A stretch of DNA of 64,000 nt from Sporomusaceae bacterium UBA7701. Its GTDB lineage: Bacteria; Bacillota; Negativicutes; Sporomusales; UBA7701. Positions 57,163 through 64,000 of this stretch are shown piece after piece; the stretch's first letter is position 1, and each line of letters starts with the position of its first letter. Where the stretch lies: assembly GCA_002482545.1 (NCBI GenBank), contig DLGF01000012.1, forward strand, positions 62,001 to 126,000, in the 5' to 3' direction. A program made the position numbers and the translations under genes. The notes beneath the pieces were generated by a model. That model ran no database searches. It was not told the DNA's origin and saw nothing but the letters and a program-made list of their open reading frames with translations.

Positions 57163-58416
57163 CTAAAACCGCTGGAGGCATATCGGCCGCTTTGCCGACC
57201 GGAACAGGCGGTCGATCCGGTCGAGATAACCGGAATCCGAAAGGTCCGCCAGCCGGTATTCGTATAATTTTCGGAAAGAAACCGCTCCCACCAGCAGGGC
57301 GGAAAGGTCCGCCACCTCCAGGCCGATCGCGGCGTCGAAGTTCCCTTTCGCGACAACCCTGGGCTTTCCGTCTTCAAAGGCCAGGAAGGTGTCGCCGTCC
57401 GTTTCCGGACAGAAGGAATCCCGCGTGGAGATCTTGAGCCGCAAAGTCTCCCCGCCGAAGCTCCGGTCGGCCAGCAACCTGAAATATTCCGCCACGTTGA
57501 CGATTCGGTACATCAGGCCCAGACCCTGGACATTGGTTTCGTGAGCGATGCAGGGCAGCAGGTTCCCCGTACCGTTCCGCGGATCGCCCAGCAGATAGTG
57601 GAAACTGTCGTCGTGGGTATGGATGGCTATGGACCGGACCTGATCCGACTGGGTATGAAGGAAATTCAGCAGCTGCAGCATGGCGTCAGGGGTTTCGTAC
57701 AGCCATTCGACCACTTCCAGATCGTAATCCAGGGAGCCCTTGGCGTTGTCCTTCTGGAAGCGAAACGCCATATAGCCGGCCAGGCCCCCGGGGCCTTCCA
57801 CGCCAATCATCCGGATTTCCGGGTCCTGCAGCGCCGCCTCCGCCGCGGACAAATCCCGGCGGATCATCCCGTGCGTTTTGGCCGCGTAACGATTGTAACA
57901 GTCCAATATCCCGTCCATATCGCTCCAGCCGAGACGGCGCAGGCCGGCCTTCGGCAAGCCCCCGGGAAGACCTCCGGGCGTCAGGCGATACTGGTGGATT
58001 TTTGCACCGTAGCCAAATCCCATTCGCTTATAAAAATCCGGGCGAAAGGGATAAAGAGCCGCCAGCGGATATCCTTTCTCCCGGTAATGCCGCAGAAAAT
58101 ACTCAATCATTGTTTTAGCGACCTTTTCCTTCTTGGCGGTCAAATCCGTTGCTACCATGCCCACGCCCCCCAAAGGAGCATCCACATCGAAAAGACGCAT
58201 CGTGAAGTCGTGAAGCAGCATGCCTCCGACCATTTCCCCGCCGCGAAAAGCCGCGAAATAAGTTTTGCCCGGGCGGCCCTGCAAGCGTTCCAGGCGCTCT
58301 TTAAACTCCCTCCGGTAAGTTTCGTTCGCCGAATGAAATCCCGGATAAGCATTTATCTGCAGCCGGGCAAACGCGGGGAGCTCTTCCGCCCGCAACGGCC
58401 TGACGATCACGCTCAT
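57163..58416 (-). CDS. Eis-like GNAT acetyltransferase
   Basis: The 417-residue protein follows the Eis layout: an N-terminal GNAT domain with VGMVATDLTAKKEKVAKTM near 85, a second GNAT-like middle domain and a C-terminal sterol-carrier-like domain. Eis proteins acetylate aminoglycosides or peptides at several amines. The ATG follows GAGGCGAT. It ends 38 bases before the upper M55 gene on the same strand and may share its transcript. Confidence 0.85.
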   Translation of the reverse strand: MSVIVRPLRAEELPAFARLQINAYPGFHSANETYRREFKERLERLQGRPGKTYFAAFRGGEMVGGMLLHDFTMRLFDVDAPLGGVGMVATDLTAKKEKVAKTMIEYFLRHYREKGYPLAALYPFRPDFYKRMGFGYGAKIHQYRLTPGGLPGGLPKAGLRRLGWSDMDGILDCYNRYAAKTHGMIRRDLSAAEAALQDPEIRMIGVEGPGGLAGYMAFRFQKDNAKGSLDYDLEVVEWLYETPDAMLQLLNFLHTQSDQVRSIAIHTHDDSFHYLLGDPRNGTGNLLPCIAHETNVQGLGLMYRIVNVAEYFRLLADRSFGGETLRLKISTRDSFCPETDGDTFLAFEDGKPRVVAKGNFDAAIGLEVADLSALLVGAVSFRKLYEYRLADLSDSGYLDRIDRLFRSAKRPICLQRF

Positions 58417-58524
58417 CGCCTCTCTTCCAGTTATTACTACACGATTTCAACAGATATGGCCCTACCTCCTGCTGACATCCCGCCGGATAAAAACAACCTT
58501 TTCCCTCCCGGAAACAAAAAAGAA

Positions 58525-58553
58525 CGGCTTCCGCCATTCTTTATGCGCCACAA
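58525..58553 (-). terminator. Terminator after the LysR gene
   Basis: On the minus strand AAAGAATGGCGG folds on CCGTTCTTT with a small bulge, then TTTTTTG. The rest of 58417-58676 shows no convincing gene. Confidence 0.6.
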
Positions 58554-58676
58554 CCTGAGTCGGCCCATAGCACAATCGCTGTTATTATTTGCTCCTCAGC
58601 CCGTCAAGCGCCGCTTTTGCCTCCGGGGCCAGGCGGAAAAGGCTTATCGCAGGCATACGCACCGCAGCCTGCGCAG

Positions 58677-59576
58677 CTACTCAGGCCTTTTCCCGGCGAG
58701 CACCTGCCGCACAGCCGTCAGAAACGCCTGCAGGGTGGGAGACAACCATTTGTCCTTATGATAGATGGCCTGTACATAATATTCCGGCTCGGGCCCTCCC
58801 CAGTCCAGCGCGGCGAGCCGGTTCCCGGCCAATTCTCCGGCGGCCGCGAAGCGTGGCAGCATGGCGACGCCGAGGCCAAGGGCCGCGAATTGCTTGATCG
58901 ACTCGATGCTGCTCACCTCGAGGACAGAATGCGGAACCACCCCGGCCTCACGCAGCAACGTCTCGAAGGTCTGCCGGAAGCTGCAGCCGGGCTCGGTCAA
59001 AATTACGCCCAGTCCGGCCAGGGCAGGCGGGGTCACGCCTTTTGCCGCCGCCAGGGGATGTCCGGGCGCGACCAGGAACACCAGTTTTTCTCTTGACAGT
59101 ATTTCGGCGCATAGTCCCGGGTCTGTGACCTTCCGGTCAATGAGGAGGCCGACATCAACCTCATTCCGGCCGATGAGCTCACGCAGCGAACTGCAGTTGG
59201 AAAACTTCAGCGCGATTTCTACCTGGGGATGGCAGGTACGAAAGTGCTGGAGCAGCGGCGGAAGCCGATAGGTGCTGAGCGACTCGCCGGAGCCGATGAC
59301 CAGCCTCCCCCGGGGTTCCCCGGTGTCCCGGACGGCTTCTTGCCCGCGCGCCGCCAACTGAAGGATTTGCTCGGCATAAGGCAACAAGGTCCTGCCCTGG
59401 TTCGTCGGCCTGACCTTCCGGCCAAGCCTTTCAAAGAGGCGGACTCCCAGTTCCGCTTCCAATCCCTGAATCTGGGCGGTAATTGTCGACTGGGCATACC
59501 CCAGCTCCTGAGCTGCCCGGATAAAACTGCCGGTCCGGGCGATAGCCGCCAACGCCTGCAATTGACGAAACTCCAT
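58677..59576 (-). CDS. LysR-family transcriptional regulator
   Basis: The 299-residue protein has the LysR helix-turn-helix at residues 1-60 (SFIRAAQELGYAQSTITAQ) and the usual sensor domain. It is divergent from the DJ-1/PfpI gene, with 126 bases between the starts, suggesting it controls that gene. The LysR sensor lacks any ligand-specific motif I recognise. Confidence 0.92.
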   Translation of the reverse strand: MEFRQLQALAAIARTGSFIRAAQELGYAQSTITAQIQGLEAELGVRLFERLGRKVRPTNQGRTLLPYAEQILQLAARGQEAVRDTGEPRGRLVIGSGESLSTYRLPPLLQHFRTCHPQVEIALKFSNCSSLRELIGRNEVDVGLLIDRKVTDPGLCAEILSREKLVFLVAPGHPLAAAKGVTPPALAGLGVILTEPGCSFRQTFETLLREAGVVPHSVLEVSSIESIKQFAALGLGVAMLPRFAAAGELAGNRLAALDWGGPEPEYYVQAIYHKDKWLSPTLQAFLTAVRQVLAGKRPE

Positions 59577-59702
59577 TGCACCTCCACCTCAATTCGGAAT
59601 TATCGAACGTTTTAATTTAAACAATCAATTTTACCGTATAATCTACTCTATGGTACGATAAAAAGCAAGAGATTGCCAAGGTATTTTTACGGAGGTGGCG
59701 GC

Positions 59703-60284
59703 ATGAAAAAAATACTGTTGCTCCTGGCCAACGGCTTCGAGGCTTATGAAGCCAGCGTATTTACCGATGTATTGGGCTGGAACCTGCTGGAGGGCGACGG
59801 CTCGACCCGGCTTGTAACCTGCGGCCTGCGGCCGGAACTGACTTGCACCTGGAATTTCAAGGTGCTGCCGGAACTTTTGGCGGCGGACGCGGTGCCCGGG
59901 GAATTTGACGCCCTGGCCATTCCGGGAGGCTTTGAGGAGGCAGGGTTCTATGAGGATGCCTTCAGCGAAGAATTTCTTTCGCTCATCCGGGCCTTTGACC
60001 AGGCCGGCAAGGTTATCGCTTCGATTTGCGTAGGCGCGCTGCCGGTGGGCAGAAGCGGCGTTCTGAAGGGACGGAAAGGCACTACCTATCACCTTAATAA
60101 CGGACATCGGCAGCAACAGCTGGCCGAATATGGCGTCGAGGTGGTAAACCGCCCCCTTGTGATTGACCGGAATATCATTACCTCCTCTTCGCCCGCGACC
60201 GCTCTGGATGTTGCCTTTTTGCTGCTGGAAAGGCTGACCTCGGCTGAGAACTGCCGCAATGTCCGGCACCTGATGGGGTTTTGA
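59703..60284 (+). CDS. DJ-1/PfpI family protein
   Basis: The 193-residue protein has the DJ-1 fold with the nucleophile elbow IASICVGALPVG near residue 106 and the conserved acid near residue 15 (NGFEAYEAS). DJ-1 family members act as glyoxalases, chaperones or proteases; which applies is open. ATG 59703 follows GGAGG. It is the likely target of the divergent LysR regulator. A terminator follows directly. Confidence 0.87.
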   Translation: MKKILLLLANGFEAYEASVFTDVLGWNLLEGDGSTRLVTCGLRPELTCTWNFKVLPELLAADAVPGEFDALAIPGGFEEAGFYEDAFSEEFLSLIRAFDQAGKVIASICVGALPVGRSGVLKGRKGTTYHLNNGHRQQQLAEYGVEVVNRPLVIDRNIITSSSPATALDVAFLLLERLTSAENCRNVRHLMGF

Positions 60285-60316
60285 AGGCTTGCCGCCCAGG
60301 CGGGCCTTTCCTTTTT
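60284..60316 (+). terminator. Terminator after the DJ-1/PfpI gene
   Basis: Two-part stem (AAGGC...CCGCC with GGCGG.GCCTT) then TCCTTTTT. Confidence 0.65.
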
Positions 60317-60491
60317 GCCAGGCGCTGTTGCCGATCGCCGGCTGCGGATACGGCAAAACATCCCGGCTTCCTGTATGACTTTTTTCCAACTCAGGTTATA
60401 ATTACATATATGGCAATATAACGGGTGTTATTGAACGCCCGCCCAGCTCTTGCCGGGAGCGGAAAGCTCCTGCGATCAAAGGAGGCACGGA

Positions 60492-61259
60492 ATGAACCTT
60501 TCCTTATTCCGGGTATTTGCCGCGGCTCTGATTGCCGTCTTCACCCTGCTGCCGGCGGCAACTGCCGGCGCGGCGGAATGGAAGTCGCCCAGCTACAATT
60601 TTGCCCAGGCCAAAATCATTCTTTTCCAGGAACCGGAAGTAAGCTTCAACCCGCCGGACCAGAGCAACAACGATTATTTTAAACAATATCCTTACGCTCG
60701 GGAAAAGGTCGCCGCCCTGGTCGGCAAAAATTTAGAAGGGGTTTTCCCCTGGCGGATTGTAAACCGGGCGTATGTCGAAACCCAGGTGAGGGGCGATCCC
60801 GCCCTGCCGCTGATCGAGGAGCTTCCGGACGGCGAAATGTCCGCCTTGCTGACAAGGGAATTGCCCAAGCATGTCGACCTGGTTCTCTCCGTCAAGGTGC
60901 GGAACCTGGGCTGGTACTATGAATTCCATGAGGCTTACGACACCACCGAGACCCGCATGGAAAAGGTCCGCTTCAGCGTCAAAGACGCCAACGGCAAAAA
61001 AACCACCGGCTGGACGGAAGTGCCGATAACCGAAGTGGTCCACCATCCCGCCCGGCATGAAATATACGACTGCGCCGCCGTTACCATGACCCTGACCGAT
61101 CCCCGGTCCGGCCAAGTCGTGTGGTCTTATGACGACGAACGCAGCCGCGGCTCGTTCTCCTGGAGCGGCGCTTATGACAAGAGCGGCCCCGAATCAATGC
61201 TCAACCGGATATTGGACGCCGCCTTTCCCAAATTACCCATTATCAGACCGGCCAAGTAA
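60492..61259 (+). CDS. Secreted protein of unknown function (255 residues)
   Basis: ATG 60492 follows AAAGGAGGCACGGA. A signal peptide covers about residues 1-26 (AAATAGAAE cut). The mature chain has aromatic-rich strands (WKSPSYNF, LGWYYEFHEAYDTTE) and reads like a two-layer surface lipocalin- or DUF4136-like protein, but no family is certain. It is not related to the other secreted 255-residue protein at 25.6 kb. A TATAAT promoter lies at 60397-60402 and a terminator follows. Confidence 0.75.
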   Translation: MNLSLFRVFAAALIAVFTLLPAATAGAAEWKSPSYNFAQAKIILFQEPEVSFNPPDQSNNDYFKQYPYAREKVAALVGKNLEGVFPWRIVNRAYVETQVRGDPALPLIEELPDGEMSALLTRELPKHVDLVLSVKVRNLGWYYEFHEAYDTTETRMEKVRFSVKDANGKKTTGWTEVPITEVVHHPARHEIYDCAAVTMTLTDPRSGQVVWSYDDERSRGSFSWSGAYDKSGPESMLNRILDAAFPKLPIIRPAK

Positions 61260-61300
61260 ATCCTTCATGAAGCCGTGCCAGCAGCGTCCGTTGGCTGAAA

Positions 61301-61334
61301 AGCGGGGCCTGTTCCGATCCGGAACAGGCCCCGC
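61301..61334. terminator. Bidirectional terminator
   Basis: A near-perfect 15-bp stem (AGCGGGGCCTGTTCC and complement) between convergent genes; TTTT on the minus side. Confidence 0.8.
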
Positions 61335-61341
61335 TTCCTGC

Positions 61342-61749
61342 TCATCGCAGCAGCCCCATGCTGCCGGTGAGTTTGTTGATGAGTTTGTCCGGGCCGTAAA
61401 GGCAGAGGCCCAGGTAGGACAGCCGGTCGCCGGGAGTGCTTGCCAGCGTCCCGGCATAGTAGCCGTAATCCAGCGAGCTTTGGGCAATGTCGCTGAAATC
61501 GACGACCCCGACCTCGGCGAACTCAGCGGCGAACAGGCGGTCCCTGAGCAGGCGCAGCTGCTCCCCGGTCCCGCCAAGAATGGGAATGGTCTTATTGGTA
61601 ATGCCGCGATGCCGATGGCCGTCGGCATCCGGCACATCCTGGCCGACGATCTCCGGCGCGGCGGCGCCGAGGCTGATCCCGAGGACGGCGGCAGTATTGG
61701 CGATCAGTCCGAGCGGCAACGCCCGGTCAATAATCAGGACGGTTTTCAT
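61342..61749 (-). CDS. DUF2000 family protein
   Basis: The 135-residue protein matches DUF2000 (LIIDRALPLGLIANTAAVLG at the start; DFSDIAQSSLDYGYYAGTL near 85). Function is unknown; a PTH2-like fold has been described. It lies 84 bases after the AraC gene on the same strand, a pairing seen in other bacteria, so it may be regulated by it. Confidence 0.85.
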   Translation of the reverse strand: MKTVLIIDRALPLGLIANTAAVLGISLGAAAPEIVGQDVPDADGHRHRGITNKTIPILGGTGEQLRLLRDRLFAAEFAEVGVVDFSDIAQSSLDYGYYAGTLASTPGDRLSYLGLCLYGPDKLINKLTGSMGLLR

Positions 61750-61833
61750 AGCTTCGGCCTCCTTGTGCTTTGCTATCTACCATCCTACAGCAAGGCGCAA
61801 GAGGCGTATTGTAAAAAGTTGCGATTCCGGCGG

Positions 61834-62619
61834 TTAATGCTTCCGGTAACTTTCCGGAGTCGACCCGACGTGCTGCTTGAACATCTTGGTAAAATGGCTT
61901 TGATCATAAAAACCGGCTTCCAGGGATACTTCGGCGATCGGCCTCCGCCTGGCAAGCTGCCGCTTGGCGAAGTTAATCCGCAGCACCGTCTGGTAGGCAT
62001 GCGGCGAGACTTGATATTCGCGGCGGAAAAGCCGCAGCAGGTAGCCTTTGCTGAAGCCGGACAGGGATTCCAGTTCGTCCAGGGTAACCCGTTCCCCGTA
62101 ATGGGCATGTAAGTACTCCCTGACCATTTCGAGCCGTTTCCGGTCCGCTCCGCCGCTTACCGGCAGAGGGCGCTCCCGCTCCCCGGCCAAAGCTCCGGTC
62201 AGAAAGTCCACCAGGCGGGTTTCCTTTTCGAGGGGCGCGGCATCGCCCGTCAGGCGGGCGGCCAGGCGGGCCATCGCCCGTCTGAGCAGGTTGTTCTCCC
62301 CGGCATAGGCGGCAAAAATCAGCCGGTTATCGCTTATTTTTTCCAGCCACGCCAACTGGACAAACAGCATTTTGTACCGCCAGGTTCTCCGATCCGCCGG
62401 ATTGCAGGAATGAAAGATTCCGGGAGGAATGACGACAAAACTTCCCGGATGAACGATTGCCTCGCTCCCCTCGCACCAGAACCGGCTGGCTCCCTGATCG
62501 ACGATGCCTAGCGCCAGTTCCTCATGGTTATGTATTTTATAGGCCAAGCCCTGGGTATCGCAAAATTTGATTTCAAAGCAAGGCAGGTCCGCATCCCGGT
62601 AATAGCTGACACCGCTCAT
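61834..62619 (-). CDS. AraC-family transcriptional regulator
   Basis: The 261-residue protein has an N-terminal cupin-like effector domain (HNHEELALGIVDQG near 28, HPGSFVVIPPGIFHSCNP near 55) and two C-terminal helix-turn-helix units (LDELESLSGFSKGYLLRLF and ISEVSLEAGFYDQSHFTKMF-like). It should activate or repress the neighbouring DUF2000 gene. ATG 62619 follows AAGGAGG. Confidence 0.9.
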   Translation of the reverse strand: MSGVSYYRDADLPCFEIKFCDTQGLAYKIHNHEELALGIVDQGASRFWCEGSEAIVHPGSFVVIPPGIFHSCNPADRRTWRYKMLFVQLAWLEKISDNRLIFAAYAGENNLLRRAMARLAARLTGDAAPLEKETRLVDFLTGALAGERERPLPVSGGADRKRLEMVREYLHAHYGERVTLDELESLSGFSKGYLLRLFRREYQVSPHAYQTVLRINFAKRQLARRRPIAEVSLEAGFYDQSHFTKMFKQHVGSTPESYRKH

Positions 62620-62696
62620 TCCGTCAGCCTCCTTGAAAAGCCTCGGCCGCCGCACGGAGTACGGCAAACGGCGGCCCCGGCCCAAATCGCTCTAGC

Positions 62697-63746
62697 TCAG
62701 GCGCAGCGGACGATATGGTAGCCCGCCGCCTTCCTCAGCCGGTTCATGACCGCCAGGCCAAGGCCCTGTTCCGGCAAGCCTTCGGCAAAAATGATGTCCA
62801 CGGCGTCGGCGTCGAACCGGCGCAGGGCGCTGTACAGGTTGGCCGCCGCTTCTTCCGGCCGGAGGCGGGAGCCATAGACCGCGATCACCGCCGACTGCGG
62901 CAGCTGTTTTGCGGTTTCGGCCGAAACCACCGCCCCCGTGCGCCGCCCCTCGGCCAGGGCCTGGCTGACGGCCTGGACAATTCCGGCTTCGCAGGCTTCA
63001 GCCGGCCCTTCGAACAGGGTCATCGGCGCCGCCGGCGCGTAATGGGTATATTTCATGCCCGGGGATCGTGGTATCGCGCTCCCCTGCGCCAGCGCAGGGT
63101 CGACTTCCACTTCCCCGAGCGTGTCCATGAGCATTTCCAGAGTCACGCCTCCCGGCCGGAGCAGCGTGGGAACCGGCGTGGTGCAGTCGATTACCGTGGA
63201 TTCGACGCCGATCCCGCAAGGCCCGGCATCAATCACGATCTCGACCTTGCCGGCCAGATCGGTCATGACCGCCTGGGCGGTCGTAGGACTGGGCCGGCCC
63301 GAGGTGTTGGCGCTGGGCGCGGCCACCGGCACCCCCGCCAGACTGATCAGCGTCCTGGCCACCAGGGAATCGGGCAGCCGGATGGCAACAGTGTCGAGGC
63401 CGGCGGTAACGGCGTCCGGCACGGCCCGCGTTCTTTCCAGCACAACCGTCAGCGGCCCCGGCCAGTACCTTTCCATCAGGGCCCTGGCATTGGCGGGAAT
63501 TTCCCTGGCCAGTTTTTCCACTTCATGCGGTTCGGCGATGTGCAGAATCAGCGGATTGTCCGAAGGCCGCCCTTTCGCCGCAAAAATACCCGCAACCGCG
63601 CCGGGATCAAGGCCATTGGCCCCCAGGCCATAGACCGTCTCGGTCGGGAAGGCCACCAGGCCGCCCTGTTTCAGTACGTCGGCCGCCTCGGCCAGAATGC
63701 GGATATCCGGCTCTTCCTTATCGATCACATATAGCTTTGTCTCCAT
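62697..63746 (-). CDS. sua5: L-threonylcarbamoyladenylate synthase (Sua5)
   Basis: The 349-residue protein is the long Sua5 form: a YrdC domain (about 15-205; FPTETVYGLGANGLD, KGRPSDNPLILHI, SANTSGRPSPTTAQ) followed by the Sua5 linker and C-terminal domain. It makes the threonylcarbamoyl-AMP used for tRNA t6A. Two ATGs overlap the end of prmC; ATG 63746 has the better spacing. In relatives, mntP and ywlE follow sua5; here they lie 53 kb away. Confidence 0.95.
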   Translation of the reverse strand: METKLYVIDKEEPDIRILAEAADVLKQGGLVAFPTETVYGLGANGLDPGAVAGIFAAKGRPSDNPLILHIAEPHEVEKLAREIPANARALMERYWPGPLTVVLERTRAVPDAVTAGLDTVAIRLPDSLVARTLISLAGVPVAAPSANTSGRPSPTTAQAVMTDLAGKVEIVIDAGPCGIGVESTVIDCTTPVPTLLRPGGVTLEMLMDTLGEVEVDPALAQGSAIPRSPGMKYTHYAPAAPMTLFEGPAEACEAGIVQAVSQALAEGRRTGAVVSAETAKQLPQSAVIAVYGSRLRPEEAAANLYSALRRFDADAVDIIFAEGLPEQGLGLAVMNRLRKAAGYHIVRCA

Positions 63747-64000
63747 CATTGCCTCCGCTCCAGAATGACCACCCGGTCGATTCCGGCGTAATCTTTCACA
63801 ATTTCAGCCGGCCTGAGGCCGCTGTCCGGATTCGCAAGGTCTCCCACCGCCCGGGCTTGCCCGGCTCCAACCTCCAGAGCGACGAAGCCGCCGGCCGCTA
63901 AATGGCCGCCGGCGCCGGCCACGATCCGGCGGTAAAAGTCGAGTCCGTCCCGCCCGCCGGCCAGGGCCAGGCGGGGCTCATGGGCTAGTTCGGGAGCCAG
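63746..64000 (-). CDS. prmC: Peptide chain release factor methyltransferase PrmC, C-terminal part (runs off the window)
   Basis: The 84 codons before the stop encode the C-terminal end of an AdoMet methyltransferase: HEPRLALAGGRDGLDFYRRI near the beginning, FVALEVGAGQARAV in the middle and a last strand VVILERRQ, all typical of PrmC, which methylates the GGQ of release factors. The TGA overlaps the sua5 start (ATGA), showing translational coupling. The catalytic NPPY motif lies beyond the right edge. Confidence 0.9.
   Translation of the reverse strand: MAPELAHEPRLALAGGRDGLDFYRRIVAGAGGHLAAGGFVALEVGAGQARAVGDLANPDSGLRPAEIVKDYAGIDRVVILERRQ

Noticed and set aside
58560..58676. Short Cys-containing frame (SCAGCGAYACDKPFP) after the LysR gene.
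   Set aside because: It has no standard start codon; treated as chance.
1..64000. CRISPR arrays, tRNA or rRNA genes, transposases, phage genes.
   Set aside because: No regularly spaced repeats, tRNA-like cloverleaf or recognisable mobile-gene products were seen on reading both strands.

Overview
The window is GC-rich bacterial chromosome, densely packed, mostly on the minus strand. Strong AGGAGG ribosome sites, a T-box, a lysine riboswitch, YwlE, ComEB and an ECF S-component point to a Gram-positive-lineage Firmicute. The gene mix (membrane-bound Hyf-type [NiFe] hydrogenase, MCP, hemerythrin, flagellin-methylase relative, many small regulators) fits an anaerobic member of the Negativicutes/Sporomusaceae or a close Clostridia relative; this assignment is inference. 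No tRNA, rRNA, transposase, phage gene or CRISPR array was seen.

Layout. 0-9.5 kb is a housekeeping block read leftward: mntP, ywlE, rpiB, UPF0340, glyA, upp, comEB, then a MazG-like gene, wecA/tagO, wecB and the start of the ATP synthase region (AtpZ/AtpI). At the right edge, prmC and sua5 (62.7-64 kb) are the genes that normally sit just upstream of mntP in Firmicutes, so about 53 kb of other genes lies inside a usually compact cluster. 9.6-15.5 kb holds lysA under a lysine riboswitch, an isochorismatase-like hydrolase, an aldo/keto reductase, sfsA, a deformylase-like gene and a homoserine dehydrogenase. 16.8-24.1 kb is a six-gene hydrogenase operon (hyfB-C-E-F-G and a fused HyfH-HyfI). 24-31 kb has a TSCPD protein, acetyltransferase, secreted and small membrane proteins, a chemoreceptor divergent from a hemerythrin, two very small genes and a class I amidotransferase. 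31-36 kb has LysR/EamA, a FliB-like protein, an MBL hydrolase and a TudS-like/ECF pair. A 6S-like RNA lies at 36.1 kb. 36.4-46.3 kb has an ABC-F ATPase with an attenuator-like leader, proS behind a T-box, and Pit/DUF47. 46-62.6 kb is an accessory stretch of MFS carriers, LysR and AraC regulators, acetyltransferases, an NlpC/P60 hydrolase, tandem M55 peptidases and a 252-bp element bounded by perfect 17-bp inverted repeats.

RNA-level control is the most distinctive feature: lysine riboswitch, T-box, 6S-like RNA, a short ORF followed by three terminator-like hairpins before the ABC-F gene, a hairpin between Shine-Dalgarno and start codon in the MBL gene, and an apparent ATA start in the EamA gene. 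All assignments come from reading the sequence and family knowledge; no database search was run.
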